The notes beneath the pieces were generated by a model, which was not told the origin of the DNA, made no database searches, and saw only the letters and a program-made list of their open reading frames with translations. Position numbers and translations under genes: made by a program. From an uncultured Collinsella sp. (GTDB taxonomy: Bacteria > Actinomycetota > Coriobacteriia > Coriobacteriales > Coriobacteriaceae), in the NCBI GenBank assembly GCA_934668345.1, contig CAKUNE010000001.1:186001-250000 (forward strand): a stretch of DNA of 64,000 bases. Reading direction: 5' to 3'. The stretch's first letter is position 1, and every line of letters begins with the position of its first letter. Positions 17,776 to 26,171 of this stretch are shown piece after piece.

Positions 17776-17818
17776 AAACGCCTCCGCAGCTAAGAACTAC
17801 AACGGAGGCGTTTCCGCA
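17776..17818. terminator. Hairpin after the RAYT gene
   Basis: CGGAAACGCCTCCG pairs perfectly with CGGAGGCGTTTCCG. There is no T tract, so it may be a structural element of the REP unit instead of a classic terminator. Confidence 0.55.
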
Positions 17819-17823
17819 GATAA

Positions 17824-17860
17824 AACCTGCCAAAATAAACCTGTCCCTTTTTGGCAGGTT
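17824..17860. repeat. REP-like repeat, AACCTGCC family, copy 2
   Basis: This copy is inverted relative to 16610. It ends within the stop codon of the HD-domain gene (17859-17861). Confidence 0.85.
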
Positions 17861-18458
17861 AGGCCTGGAAGGTGTCGCGGTCGGGCGCGAAGGACTGCAT
17901 GGCCGCGATGGTGCGGTCAAAGAGCTCGGGGAGCTCCCAGCCCAGCATCTCGGCGCCCTGCGAAATCACGTCGCGCGAGCAGCCGGCGGCAAAGCGTTTG
18001 TCCTTGAACTTCTTCTTGAGCGACTTGGTCGTAAAGTCCATGACACTCTTGCTTGGGCGCATGATGACGGCGGCACCGATCAAGCCGGTGAGCTCGTCGC
18101 AGGCAAACAGAATCTTCTCCATCTGCAGTTCGGGCTTAGGCAGTGAAGCATTGAAATCGGACGTGTGCGTCTGGATAGCGCGGATGAGCTCGGGCGATGC
18201 GCCCTCGCCTTCAAGGATCTCGGCCGCATAGATGGTGTGGTTCATGGGGTCGTCCTCATGCTCCTCCCAATCCAAGTCGTGCAGCAGGCCGACGATGCCC
18301 CAGAACTCCTCGTTCTCGGGGTCGAACTCGCGCGCAAAATAGCGCATGGTGCCCTCGACGGTCTCACCGTGGGTGATGTGGAACGGGTCCTTGTTGTGCT
18401 CGTTGAGCAGTTCGAACGCGCGGTCGCGGGTGATTCCGGCGGAAAGCGTCTGGGACAT
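17859..18458 (-). CDS. HD-domain protein, predicted metal-dependent phosphohydrolase
   Basis: This 199-residue protein has a compact HD domain. His30 in DPFHITHGETV and the core GLLHDLDWEEHEDDPMNH supply the HD pair, and later polar residues lie in TSDFNASLPKPELQMEKILFACDELTG. Such short HD proteins are often annotated as hydrolases with unknown nucleotide substrates. AGGAGGTATTGCC before ATG 18458 settles the start. It lies downstream of proA on the same strand, but a terminator (18550) and a REP copy (18593) separate them, so it is probably transcribed on its own. The substrate is unknown. Confidence 0.8.
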   Translation of the reverse strand: MSQTLSAGITRDRAFELLNEHNKDPFHITHGETVEGTMRYFAREFDPENEEFWGIVGLLHDLDWEEHEDDPMNHTIYAAEILEGEGASPELIRAIQTHTSDFNASLPKPELQMEKILFACDELTGLIGAAVIMRPSKSVMDFTTKSLKKKFKDKRFAAGCSRDVISQGAEMLGWELPELFDRTIAAMQSFAPDRDTFQA

Positions 18459-18549
18459 GGCAATACCTCCTGGTGATTCGGTGCTAGGACACGGTGTCAC
18501 TATCGTATATCGCCGCGGCTCAAGCCGAAAGGCAGAAAAGGTTTGAGGA

Positions 18550-18586
18550 GAAAAAAGCCGGGCGAACGTGTGCCCGGCAAAACCGC
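18550..18586 (-). terminator. Terminator of proA
   Basis: Read leftward, GCCGGGCACACG pairs with CGTTCGCCCGGC-type sequence (core GCCGGGC/GCCCGGC), then TTTTTT follows. Confidence 0.85.
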
Positions 18587-18592
18587 AGATAA

Positions 18593-18630
18593 AACCTGCC
18601 AAAATAAACCTGTCCCTTTTTGGTAGGTTT
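18593..18630. repeat. REP-like repeat, AACCTGCC family, copy 3
   Basis: This is a direct repeat of copy 2, including the preceding GCAGATAAA, with one arm mutated to GGTAGGTT. It reaches the proA stop codon at 18629. Confidence 0.85.
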
Positions 18631-19915
18631 AGGGACGGACCTGGCCGGTGCCGCGGAGCTTGTATTTGTAGGTGGTGAGGGCCTCGGCGGCAAAGGGTCC
18701 GCGGGCGTGGAGCTTTTGGGTCGAGATGCCAATCTCGGCGCCCAGGCCAAACTCGCCGCCGTCGGTGAAGCGCGTGCTGGCGTTGGCATACACGGCCGAG
18801 GCATCGACCGCATCCAGGAAGCGCTCGCAGGCATCCACGTCCTCGGCGATGATGGCCTCGGAATGCATGGTGCCATAGCGGTTGATGTGCGCGATGGCCT
18901 CGTCCTCGTTTGCCACGACCTTCACGCTCATCTCGAGCGCCAGGTACTCGCGGCCCCAGTCCTCCTCAGTCGCGACGACGTAGTCATCGCCCTCCACAAA
19001 GCCGGCGCCGGCGCATGCGGCGCACGTGGCCTCGTCGCCGTGAATGAGTACGCCGTGGTCATGCAGCACGGCAACGACAGCGGGCAAGAACGTATCGGCC
19101 ACAGCACGGTCGACCAGCAACGACTCGGCGGCATTGCACACGCCCACGCGCTGCGTCTTAGCGTTGACGATAATATTGAGCGCTTTATCGAAGTCGGCGG
19201 ATTCATGCACGTAGATGTGGCAGTTGCCTGTGCCCGTCTCGATCACCGGCACAAGCGACTCGCGCACGCAGCGCTGGATCAGGCCTGCACCGCCACGCGG
19301 AATGAGCACGTCGACGATGCCGCGGAGCTTCATGAGCTCGCCAGTGGCCTCGCGGTCGGTGGACTCGATCATCGACACGGCCTCGCGCGGGAAGCCCTTG
19401 GCCTCGAGCGCATCGGCCAGCAGCTCAGAAATCATGGCGCACGAGTGATAGGCCAGCGAGCCGCCGCGCAGAATGCAGGCGTTGCCGGTGCGGATGCAGA
19501 TGCCCGCGGCGTCGGCCGTCACGTTGGGGCGCGCCTCGTACACCATGGCGACCAGGCCCAACGGCACGCTCACACGGGTGAGGTCCACGCCGCTTGCGAG
19601 CACGCGGTGGTCGAGCACGCGGCCCACGGGATCGGGCAGCTCGGCAAGCTTCTCCAGGCCGGCGGCCATGCCCTCAACGCGCTCGGGCGTCAGCAGCAGA
19701 CGGTCGAGGAGCCCCGCCGAGGTCCCCGCATCGCGCGCGGCGGACATATCGAGCTCGTTAGCGGCGACGATGGAGTCGACACCGTTGCGCAGTGCTGCGG
19801 CCATGGCGCGCACGGCCTCCTGGCGCTGCTCATCGCTCGCCGTGGCAAGCGAGGCCGACGCTGCCTTGGCGGCAACGGCAAGATCGTGGACATACGTGGC
19901 TATATCGACCGACAT
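18629..19915 (-). CDS. proA: Gamma-glutamyl phosphate reductase
   Basis: The 428-residue enzyme reduces gamma-glutamyl phosphate to glutamate semialdehyde with NADPH, the second step of proline synthesis. The aldehyde-dehydrogenase fold is clear. It includes VPLGLVAMVYEARPNVTADAAG, the catalytic cysteine in TQRVGVCNAAESLLV, and the C-terminal DGGEFGLGAEIGISTQKLHARGPF, which is diagnostic of ProA. Start ATG 19915 follows GAGAAAGGG. proB is not adjacent: a prolyl aminopeptidase gene on the opposite strand lies between them, so the two enzymes are transcribed separately. Its stop codon touches a REP-like repeat. Confidence 0.97.
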   Translation of the reverse strand: MSVDIATYVHDLAVAAKAASASLATASDEQRQEAVRAMAAALRNGVDSIVAANELDMSAARDAGTSAGLLDRLLLTPERVEGMAAGLEKLAELPDPVGRVLDHRVLASGVDLTRVSVPLGLVAMVYEARPNVTADAAGICIRTGNACILRGGSLAYHSCAMISELLADALEAKGFPREAVSMIESTDREATGELMKLRGIVDVLIPRGGAGLIQRCVRESLVPVIETGTGNCHIYVHESADFDKALNIIVNAKTQRVGVCNAAESLLVDRAVADTFLPAVVAVLHDHGVLIHGDEATCAACAGAGFVEGDDYVVATEEDWGREYLALEMSVKVVANEDEAIAHINRYGTMHSEAIIAEDVDACERFLDAVDASAVYANASTRFTDGGEFGLGAEIGISTQKLHARGPFAAEALTTYKYKLRGTGQVRP

Positions 19916-20027
19916 GGGCGGCCCTTTCTCCTAGAAGTTTGCAACCATGGTAGCCGATTTGCGCATGGCCTCGCCCGCGGCGGTAGAATTGGTCAACCCG
20001 AAACACCGCAACGAACGGAAGACTCAC

Positions 20028-21446
20028 ATGGCCCTCATCACTTCGTACCACGTCCCCGGCCTGTATGTCGAGGACCACAGCATCGATGTCCCCCTCGACT
20101 GGCGCGGCCTGGAGCCGATGCTCCTGGCCGTCGGCAGCACCATGCGCCGCGGCGCCATGCCGGCACCAATCGCCGGCGCGCCCGAGAGCATCAAGCTCTT
20201 CTACCGCGTGGTTTGCGCGCCCGACCGCATCAACGACGATCTGCCGCTGCTCCTGTTTTTGCAGGGCGGCCCCGGCGGCGAGAGCCCGCGTCCGCTGTCG
20301 CCCACAAGCGATGGCTGGATCGAGGAGGCCGTCAAGCACTTCCGCGTGGTCCTTCCCGACCAGCGCGGCACCGGACGCAGTAGCTGCGTGGACGGACGCA
20401 CCATCGCGGCGCTAGGTGATCGCGCCGAGGCAGCAGGCGCCAATGCCGCCCGCTCGCAGGCGGACTTCCTCAAGCGTCACCTCGCCAGCTCAATCGTGCG
20501 CGATTTTGAGTATCTGCGCCTGGTGGGCTTTGGGGGCAAGCCCTGGGTCACACTCGGGCAGAGCTACGGCGGCTTTTTGACGTTGAGCTATCTGTCGCTC
20601 TTCCCCGAGGGCGTGGCGGCAAGCTTTACCTGTGGTGGCATTCCGCACGTGCCGGCGAGCGCCAGCGAGGTCTACGCGCACACCTTCCCACGCATGGCCG
20701 CCAAGACGCAGCAGTATTACGACCGCTACCCCGCCGATGTCGAGCGCGTGGCAGCCCTGGCCGATGCGCTCGAGGCTCAGAAGCCCGTGCTGCCCGACGG
20801 CTCGCCGATGACGGTCGAGCGCCTGCAGCTCATGGGCAGCGACTTCGGCATGAAGCCGAGCTTTGAGCGCATGCATTGGATTATCGATCACGCTTTTGTT
20901 GGCGGCGACGGCACGCTGACCTGCGGCGCCTCGGTATCTGACAGCTTTTTGATGCGCGCCTTCGAGCGCACCAACACGCGCACGAATCCGCTGTACTGGA
21001 CGCTTCAGGAGTTCATCTACGCCGACGGCGACACCATGCCCATTCGCTGGGCCGCGGCAGAAGAGAAGGCACACCGTGCCGAGTTCGACACGCTCGCGCG
21101 ACCGCTCATGTTTACCGGCGAGGCCATGTTCCCGTGGATGTTTGAGCAGATGCCCGAACTTAAGCCCTTCAAGCCGGCGATGGATCTGCTGATGGAAGAC
21201 ACCAGCTGGGACAAGATCTACGACCCGCAGCGCCTGGCGTGCAACGAGGTGCCCCTGCAGGCCGCGGTGTACTTCGATGACATGTACGTGGACTCGAGCA
21301 TGCAGCTCGACACGCTCAGCCGCGTGGGCAACTCGCATGCCTGGGTGACCAACGAGTTCGAGCACGACGGTCTGCACGGCAGCGTGGTGTTCAAGCACCT
21401 CTTCGACGAAGCCCTCAACCGCGGAGACCTGCGCCAGATCTTCTAG
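20028..21446 (+). CDS. Alpha/beta-hydrolase, prolyl aminopeptidase-like (S33 family)
   Basis: This 472-residue protein has an alpha/beta-hydrolase N-terminus with the oxyanion segment LLLFLQGGPGGES, the loop VLPDQRGTGRSS, and the nucleophile elbow TLGQSYGGF. A helical cap follows, and the catalytic His is likely in EHDGLHGS near the C-terminus. The set matches peptidase family S33 (proline iminopeptidase), which cuts N-terminal proline from peptides. ATG 20028 follows ACGGAAG. It lies between the leftward proA and proB genes. A link to proline salvage is tempting but rests only on position and family. Confidence 0.85.
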   Translation: MALITSYHVPGLYVEDHSIDVPLDWRGLEPMLLAVGSTMRRGAMPAPIAGAPESIKLFYRVVCAPDRINDDLPLLLFLQGGPGGESPRPLSPTSDGWIEEAVKHFRVVLPDQRGTGRSSCVDGRTIAALGDRAEAAGANAARSQADFLKRHLASSIVRDFEYLRLVGFGGKPWVTLGQSYGGFLTLSYLSLFPEGVAASFTCGGIPHVPASASEVYAHTFPRMAAKTQQYYDRYPADVERVAALADALEAQKPVLPDGSPMTVERLQLMGSDFGMKPSFERMHWIIDHAFVGGDGTLTCGASVSDSFLMRAFERTNTRTNPLYWTLQEFIYADGDTMPIRWAAAEEKAHRAEFDTLARPLMFTGEAMFPWMFEQMPELKPFKPAMDLLMEDTSWDKIYDPQRLACNEVPLQAAVYFDDMYVDSSMQLDTLSRVGNSHAWVTNEFEHDGLHGSVVFKHLFDEALNRGDLRQIF

Positions 21447-21482
21447 CAAAGGAGTGTCCCCAAGTGCCGAATAAGTGTCGTC
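21447..21482. repeat. Degenerate REP-like repeat, AAGTGCCG type
   Basis: AGTGTCCCCAAGTGCCG directly after the peptidase stop codon matches the units at 34207 and 60547. The second arm is eroded. Confidence 0.5.
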
Positions 21483-21567
21483 AACGACGATGCCGCAGGT
21501 AGAGGACAGAAAGCGAAAACGCCTCTAAGCGAGTGGCTTTAAATCGTAGGTCGAACAAAAGAAGCGA

Positions 21568-21667
21568 GCGCCGCCCAGAGCGAACAAGTTGGCATGAAAA
21601 AGGCGAGGCATAGACCTGATGGTCATGCCTCGCCTTTTGAATGACAAATTGTCGCTCTGGGCGGCGC
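21568..21667. terminator. Nested bidirectional terminator between peptidase and proB genes
   Basis: An outer perfect 16-base inverted repeat (GCGCCGCCCAGAGCGA at 21568, its complement at 21652) encloses a second perfect stem, AAAAGGCGAGGCAT with ATGCCTCGCCTTTT. GACC and GGTC pair in its loop. The inner stem has A and T runs for both directions and serves two convergent genes. Confidence 0.85.
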
Positions 21668-21681
21668 GCAGCGTCGACCCG

Positions 21682-22809
21682 TTATGCGAAGACGATTAGA
21701 TTATCCCTGTGTATCGCGGGCTTCTCGGCCAGATCTGCCAGCAGGCGGTTGCCGGCAATCTGGTCCTGGCGGCGGCCGGCGGCAAGTTCCAACACGTCCG
21801 AATCGGCCTCGGCGATACCGCGGGCGACAACCATGCCGCTCGGGTCGCACACGTCGAGCACATCGCCCTCGACAAACGCGCCATCGACCTCGCGAATACC
21901 CACCGCAAGCAAGGAAGAGCCACGGCTGACCAGCGCCTTCGCAGCACCGTCATCGACCGTCACCGAGCCATGTGCCTTGTCACCCAGCGCGATCCACAGC
22001 TTGCGTGGCGCAATGTCCAGGCGCTCCGCCGGCGGATCGAACAGGGTTCCCACGCTCTCGCCGCGAGCCAGGCGCACGAGTGCATCGGGCTCCTCGCCCG
22101 AGCAAATCACGCTCTGAATGCCCGCCGTCATGAGAATGCGGCTCGCGCGAATCTTGGTGATCATGCCGCCCGTGCCAACCGATGTGGAAGAATCGCCCGC
22201 CGAGGCGATAATCTTGGCATCGATCTTATGCACGACAGGAACAAACTCGGCCGTGGGGTCCTCATGCGGATTGGCAGTATAGAGACCATCGATGTCCGAG
22301 AGCGTCACGCACAGATCGGCAGAAACCAGGCAGCTCACAAGCGCCGCCAGTGTGTCGTTGTCGCCAAACTTGATCTCATCGACGGTAACGGTATCGTTCT
22401 CGTTGACGACCGGCACCACGCCAAGCTCCACCAGGCGCAGCAGGGCGTCGCGCGCGTGCAGGTAGGACGTGCGGCGCGCCGTGTCGTGACGCGTGAGCAG
22501 CACGAGCGAGGTGAGCAGGTCGCGCGCATGGAACTCCTCGTCGTAGGCCGACGAGATGATGCACTGACCGGCCGAGGCGCAGGCCTGCAGGCTCGGCAGG
22601 TCACCGACCGGCTTGCGGTCGAAGCCCAGCACGGGATAGCCGCAGGCAATGGCACCCGAGCTCACCACGACCAGGCGCCAGCCAAGCTCGCGCAGCGCTG
22701 CGGCCTGGTCGGCAAGCCCGCCGATAAAGGCGCGGTTGACCTTGCCGTCGGCGCCCACCACCGTGGACGAGCCGATCTTTACCACCATCGTTTTATAAGA
22801 AGTCGTCAT
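21682..22809 (-). CDS. proB: Glutamate 5-kinase
   Basis: This 375-residue enzyme phosphorylates glutamate to start proline synthesis. The amino-acid kinase domain begins MVVKIGSSTV and includes VVVSSGAIACG, PVVNENDTVTVDEIKFGDNDTLAALV and the STSVGTGGMITKIRAS loop. A C-terminal PUA domain (about 285-370) begins WIALGDKAHGSVTVDDGAAKAL. The domain order and length match E. coli ProB. The ribosome site before ATG 22809 is weak. It lies about 100 bases after pncB on the same strand, with a REP-like palindrome in the gap, so co-transcription is possible. Confidence 0.97.
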   Translation of the reverse strand: MTTSYKTMVVKIGSSTVVGADGKVNRAFIGGLADQAAALRELGWRLVVVSSGAIACGYPVLGFDRKPVGDLPSLQACASAGQCIISSAYDEEFHARDLLTSLVLLTRHDTARRTSYLHARDALLRLVELGVVPVVNENDTVTVDEIKFGDNDTLAALVSCLVSADLCVTLSDIDGLYTANPHEDPTAEFVPVVHKIDAKIIASAGDSSTSVGTGGMITKIRASRILMTAGIQSVICSGEEPDALVRLARGESVGTLFDPPAERLDIAPRKLWIALGDKAHGSVTVDDGAAKALVSRGSSLLAVGIREVDGAFVEGDVLDVCDPSGMVVARGIAEADSDVLELAAGRRQDQIAGNRLLADLAEKPAIHRDNLIVFA

Positions 22810-22880
22810 ACGTCAAACCAATCGAATGTCGAGCGTTCGGGCGAGCTGGGGCAGTCGGGGCGCCTAGTGCGGAACGGACG

Positions 22881-22919
22881 AAAATGATCCGTTTTCCTCC
22901 GTCCCCAAGGGATCATTTT
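22881..22919. repeat. REP-like repeat, AAAATGATCC type
   Basis: Arms AAAATGATCC and GGATCATTTT flank GTCCCC. The right arm contains the TGA stop codon of pncB on the minus strand. Confidence 0.75.
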
Positions 22920-24418
22920 GCCCAGGGGAAAGCCGAGGCCGCGGCCATGTTCTTGCGCACGAGCTCGTCGCGCACCTGAGCCAGGCCCTGCTCCATGCCC
23001 ACCACATAGGTCTGCGGGTACAGGAAGCGCTTATAAGCGGCGTCCAGATGATCGAGCGCCCAGGCACAACGCTCGCGCGCGTCCTCGATGCTCTCGCGAG
23101 GAGCCACCGCGCTGCCGTCGCGCACAATCGGCACCAGCAGCTCGCGATACTCAAGCTCGGAAACGTCGGTCACCAGAGCGGCATCGTTAACGGCCACAAG
23201 GGTATTGCCGCGCGCGGCGCCCTCCCCTGCCAGATGGTCCTCGTCGTAAATCATGTCGCAGACTGGGCCACCAAAGCCATCGTAATAACGGCGCACGCGT
23301 TGCACGCCGGGAATCGTGCGCTTGTAGGGCTGCTCGGAGAGCTTCACCACCGGCGTCCACGGGTCCGTCTCACTCGCACGGCGGGCGGAAAGCTTGTACA
23401 CGCCACCCAGCGCCGGCTGGTCATAGCAGGTCGCGAGCTTGGTACCCACGCCAAAGCTGTCGATGGGCGCGCCCTGGTCGAGCAGCGACTGAATCGTGTG
23501 CTCATCCAGATCGTTAGAAACCGAGATCCCCACATAGGGCAGGCCCTCGGCATCAAAACGGCCGCGAACATACTTGGAGAGCTTGGCGAGGTCGCCGGAG
23601 TCGATGCGAATAGCCGACAGGCGCTCGCCCACCGCCTCCATCTCCTTGGCAACCGTAATGGCATGCTCGCAACCCTCGCGTACGTCGTAGGTGTCGATGA
23701 GCAGCGTGCAGTTCTTGGGACTCGACTTAGCAAAAGCCCGGAATGCCTCGAGCTCGGAGTCGAAGCTCATGACCCAGCTGTGCGCATGCGTGCCAAAGAC
23801 GGGAATACCGTAGCGGCGGCCGGCGAGCACATTGGACGTAGAGGAGCAGCCGGCAACGTAGCTCGCGCGCGCAACGGCCAGGCCGCCATCGGGACCCTGG
23901 GCTCGGCGCAGGCCAAACTCCGCCACGGGGCGACCGTCGGCGGCGAGCACCACGCGCGCCGTCTTGGTGGCGACAAGCGTCTGGAACCCGACGATGTTGA
24001 GCAGCGCCGTCTCGAGCAGCTGGCATTCCAGCGCGGGACCGGTGACGCGCACCATGGGCTCGCGCGGAAAGACGAGCTCGCCCTCGGGCACGGCGTCGAT
24101 GTTTACATGCGCACGAAAATCGCGCAGGTAGTCGAGGAATCCAGGCTTGAACATCGCGCCGCCGGCAGGGGCCTGGAGCGAGGCGAGGTAGTCGATGTCC
24201 TCGGGCGTAAAGCGCAGATTCTCGACCAGCTCGGGCAGTTCGGCGGTGCCGCACATGACGGCATAGGCGCTGCCAAAGGGATGGTCGCGGTAAAACGCGG
24301 TAAAACAACCCTGCTCATTGGCCTTGCCGCTCTCCCACAGGCCCTGGGCCATAGTGAGCTCGTACAGATCGGTGAGCATTGCAATGTCGGTGGGATGAGA
24401 GATGTCGGTCAAAGCCAT
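22913..24418 (-). CDS. pncB: Nicotinate phosphoribosyltransferase
   Basis: The 501-residue NAD-salvage enzyme converts nicotinate and PRPP to nicotinate mononucleotide. Family marks are MLTDLYELTMAQGLW at the N-terminus, GTHAHSWVMSF with the phosphorylatable histidine region, IRIDSGDLAKLSKYVRGRFD and VSNDLDEHTIQSLLDQGAPIDSFGVGTKL. The ATG at 24418 follows GAAAGGTCG. Its length fits the long actinobacterial/Gram-positive type. The stop codon lies within a REP-like palindrome arm. proB follows on the same strand. Confidence 0.96.
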   Translation of the reverse strand: MALTDISHPTDIAMLTDLYELTMAQGLWESGKANEQGCFTAFYRDHPFGSAYAVMCGTAELPELVENLRFTPEDIDYLASLQAPAGGAMFKPGFLDYLRDFRAHVNIDAVPEGELVFPREPMVRVTGPALECQLLETALLNIVGFQTLVATKTARVVLAADGRPVAEFGLRRAQGPDGGLAVARASYVAGCSSTSNVLAGRRYGIPVFGTHAHSWVMSFDSELEAFRAFAKSSPKNCTLLIDTYDVREGCEHAITVAKEMEAVGERLSAIRIDSGDLAKLSKYVRGRFDAEGLPYVGISVSNDLDEHTIQSLLDQGAPIDSFGVGTKLATCYDQPALGGVYKLSARRASETDPWTPVVKLSEQPYKRTIPGVQRVRRYYDGFGGPVCDMIYDEDHLAGEGAARGNTLVAVNDAALVTDVSELEYRELLVPIVRDGSAVAPRESIEDARERCAWALDHLDAAYKRFLYPQTYVVGMEQGLAQVRDELVRKNMAAASAFPWAK

Positions 24419-24502
24419 GGGGCGACCTTTCGGATGCGTTGTGCAGAGGTTGAGGGTTGGACAAGGGCAGAGTGTTCGAGCATGACACCCGGCGCGAATC
24501 GG

Positions 24503-24943
24503 CTAGAGCAGACCCATGCTGGTCAGGATCGTGTAGCCCATAAAGATGACAAACGCGATGAGGGCAAGGACAATGATGATTTTTTGAGCCGGCGCCATGC
24601 CAGGGATCTCGTTCTCGCCCGTAGGCTCCTTGGAGGTAACCATGCGCTGGGCAAAGCTCATCTCGTCACGGCTCGGCTTGGGATCGACGGGCTTGGGACG
24701 AGCGGCCTTTTTAGGCTGAGGTTTGTGCGCGGCAGGCGCGGGCTTCGCGGCGGCGGGCTTGGGCGCGGGGGCGACGTTCGCGGCGGCCTCCTCGGCCTTC
24801 GCACGCTCGGCACGCAGGGCGGCCAGCTCCTCACGCTCACGGCGTGCCTCTTCCTGGGCCTCGCGACGAGCTTTCTCGGCGCGGAGCTCTTCCAGCTCGG
24901 CGCGTTCCTCGGCAGACAGTGGTTGGGACTCAAGCTCGGCCAT
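24503..24943 (-). CDS. Coiled-coil protein with C-terminal membrane anchor, unknown
   Basis: This 146-residue protein has a highly charged helical N-terminal half (EERAELEELRAEKARREAQE onward, residues about 10-55) and an Ala/Pro/Lys linker. One C-terminal membrane helix (KIIIVLALIAFVIFMGYTIL, about 122-142) follows. I do not recognise a family. The topology suggests a tail-anchored cytoplasmic coiled coil. GAAAGGG precedes ATG 24943. It lies between tRNA-Ala and pncB on the same strand. An extension of the open frame to 24979 runs through the tRNA terminator and is not credible. Confidence 0.68.
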   Translation of the reverse strand: MAELESQPLSAEERAELEELRAEKARREAQEEARREREELAALRAERAKAEEAAANVAPAPKPAAAKPAPAAHKPQPKKAARPKPVDPKPSRDEMSFAQRMVTSKEPTGENEIPGMAPAQKIIIVLALIAFVIFMGYTILTSMGLL

Positions 24944-24957
24944 GGTACAGCCCTTTC

Positions 24958-24996
24958 TTTTAAAAAAAGCCGCCGACACAATGTCAGCGGCTTATC
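24958..24996 (-). terminator. Terminator of tRNA-Ala
   Basis: Read leftward, AGCCGCTGACA and TGTCGGCGGCT pair, then TTTTTTT follows. It ends just upstream of the next gene's ribosome site. Confidence 0.88.
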
Positions 24997-25007
24997 AAAT
25001 CCAAGGG

Positions 25008-25080
25008 TGGAGACGAAGGGAGTCGAACCCTCGGCCTCTGCCATGCGACGGCAGCGCTCTCCCAACTGAGCTACGTCCCC
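25008..25080 (-). tRNA. tRNA-Ala (anticodon CGC)
   Basis: The minus strand reads GGGGACGTAGCTCAGTTGG with anticodon loop GTCGCAT (CGC). The acceptor stem carries the G3:U70 wobble pair, the alanine identity element. CCA is not encoded (CCC follows A73). Confidence 0.94.
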
Positions 25081-25232
25081 AGGACAAGTCGATATTTTAC
25101 CTACGGCTCGCCAACTGTCAACGCCCAATAATCAGTCTTTTTGGGTCGCGGCTATTTTGACAACTTTTCGAGCAGGCGATCCTCTCGATGATTTTTTTAA
25201 TCCCCGTTCCAGAAAAATCATCGGCGAACGCG

Positions 25233-26171
25233 CTACTTTGCGCTGGTGAGGACGCCGGTGGTGTCGAACGCCGGGGTAAAGCTCTCGTCTACCGCGCCGC
25301 CTTCTTGCCAAAACATCGTCGTAAAGCCCAGGTCGTCGGCATGGTCGAGCACCTGCTCATACTCCTCGCGCGTCACGGCGCGCGCCAGGTCGCCGCCTTG
25401 TTCGCGCATGAGCGCATTGGGCGTGTACTGGTTCATGACCGAGATCGGCACGTCGCCCACCGTCTGCCACACCAGGTCTAACACGCGGCACGAATCGTCG
25501 GCATGCCCCGGCAGCACCAGGTGACGCACGATCATACCGCGCTTCATGAGCCCGTCCTCGTCCACCAGCTCTCCCCCGCGGCGATCGATCTCGCGAGCCA
25601 TCTGGGCCAGACCCGACACGGCCACGCGCGGGTAGTCCTTAATATGAGAAAGCGACTGCGCAAGCCCCGCGTCGGCATACTTAAAGTCGGTAAGCCACAC
25701 GTCGACCAGATCGCCGAGCGCTGCCACGGCACTCGCCCGCTCATAGCCGCTCGTGTTGTAGACGATCGGGATGTCCAGCCCGCGCTCCCGAGCTGCGGCA
25801 ATCGCGGCCGGCAGCAGGTGAGCATAATGCGTCGCCGTCACCAGGTTGATGTTATTGGCACCCTGCTCCTGCAGCTCCAGCATAATCTCGACCAAGCGCT
25901 CGGGCGAAATCTCAAGGCCAAAATTGCCCGTTGAGATCTCGTGGTTCTGACAATAGATGCATTTGAGCGAGCAGCCACTAAAGAAAATCGTGCCCGAGCC
26001 GGCCTCGCCCGAGATAGGCGGCTCCTCCCACATATGAAGCGCTGCGCGGGCCACCTTAAGCGTGTCGTTAGCACCGCACACGCCACGCGCGCCCTCGTCG
26101 CGCGCCGCACCGCAACGGCGCGGACACAAATGGCAGGCGGGCGAAAAAAGTTCGGTCAACGACGTCGGCAT
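25233..26171 (-). CDS. Radical SAM protein, PflX/COG1313-like
   Basis: The 312-residue protein carries the radical-SAM cluster motif CSLKCIYCQN (C-x3-C-x2-C) after an N-terminal cysteine-rich segment, ACHLCPRRCGAARDEGARGVCG, which could bind a second cluster. Later marks are GANNINLVTATHY, IVYNTSGYE, DVWLTDFKYAD and LPGHADDS. This matches the PflX-like family (COG1313), related to pyruvate formate-lyase activases but without proven substrate. I chose ATG 26171 because GGAGCA precedes it; ATG 26186 is an alternative. It stands alone, without a glycyl-radical enzyme nearby. Confidence 0.83.
   Translation of the reverse strand: MPTSLTELFSPACHLCPRRCGAARDEGARGVCGANDTLKVARAALHMWEEPPISGEAGSGTIFFSGCSLKCIYCQNHEISTGNFGLEISPERLVEIMLELQEQGANNINLVTATHYAHLLPAAIAAARERGLDIPIVYNTSGYERASAVAALGDLVDVWLTDFKYADAGLAQSLSHIKDYPRVAVSGLAQMAREIDRRGGELVDEDGLMKRGMIVRHLVLPGHADDSCRVLDLVWQTVGDVPISVMNQYTPNALMREQGGDLARAVTREEYEQVLDHADDLGFTTMFWQEGGAVDESFTPAFDTTGVLTSAK

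Larger units (their letters stand above)
16610..17860 (+). mobile_element. Candidate RAYT-REP unit bounded by inverted REP copies
   Basis: The transposase gene at 16968 is flanked on the left (16610) and right (17824) by AACCTGCC-family palindromes in opposite orientation, each followed outward or inward by the same CAGATAAAA tail. This is the organisation described for RAYT genes in other bacteria. Mobility is inferred. Confidence 0.65.

Noticed and set aside
18620..20383. 587-codon open frame spanning proA and part of the peptidase gene
   Set aside because: It crosses two genes with solid motifs on other frames.
23048..25069. 673-codon open frame opposite pncB and the coiled-coil gene
   Set aside because: It runs through the tRNA-Ala gene at its end and has no motifs.
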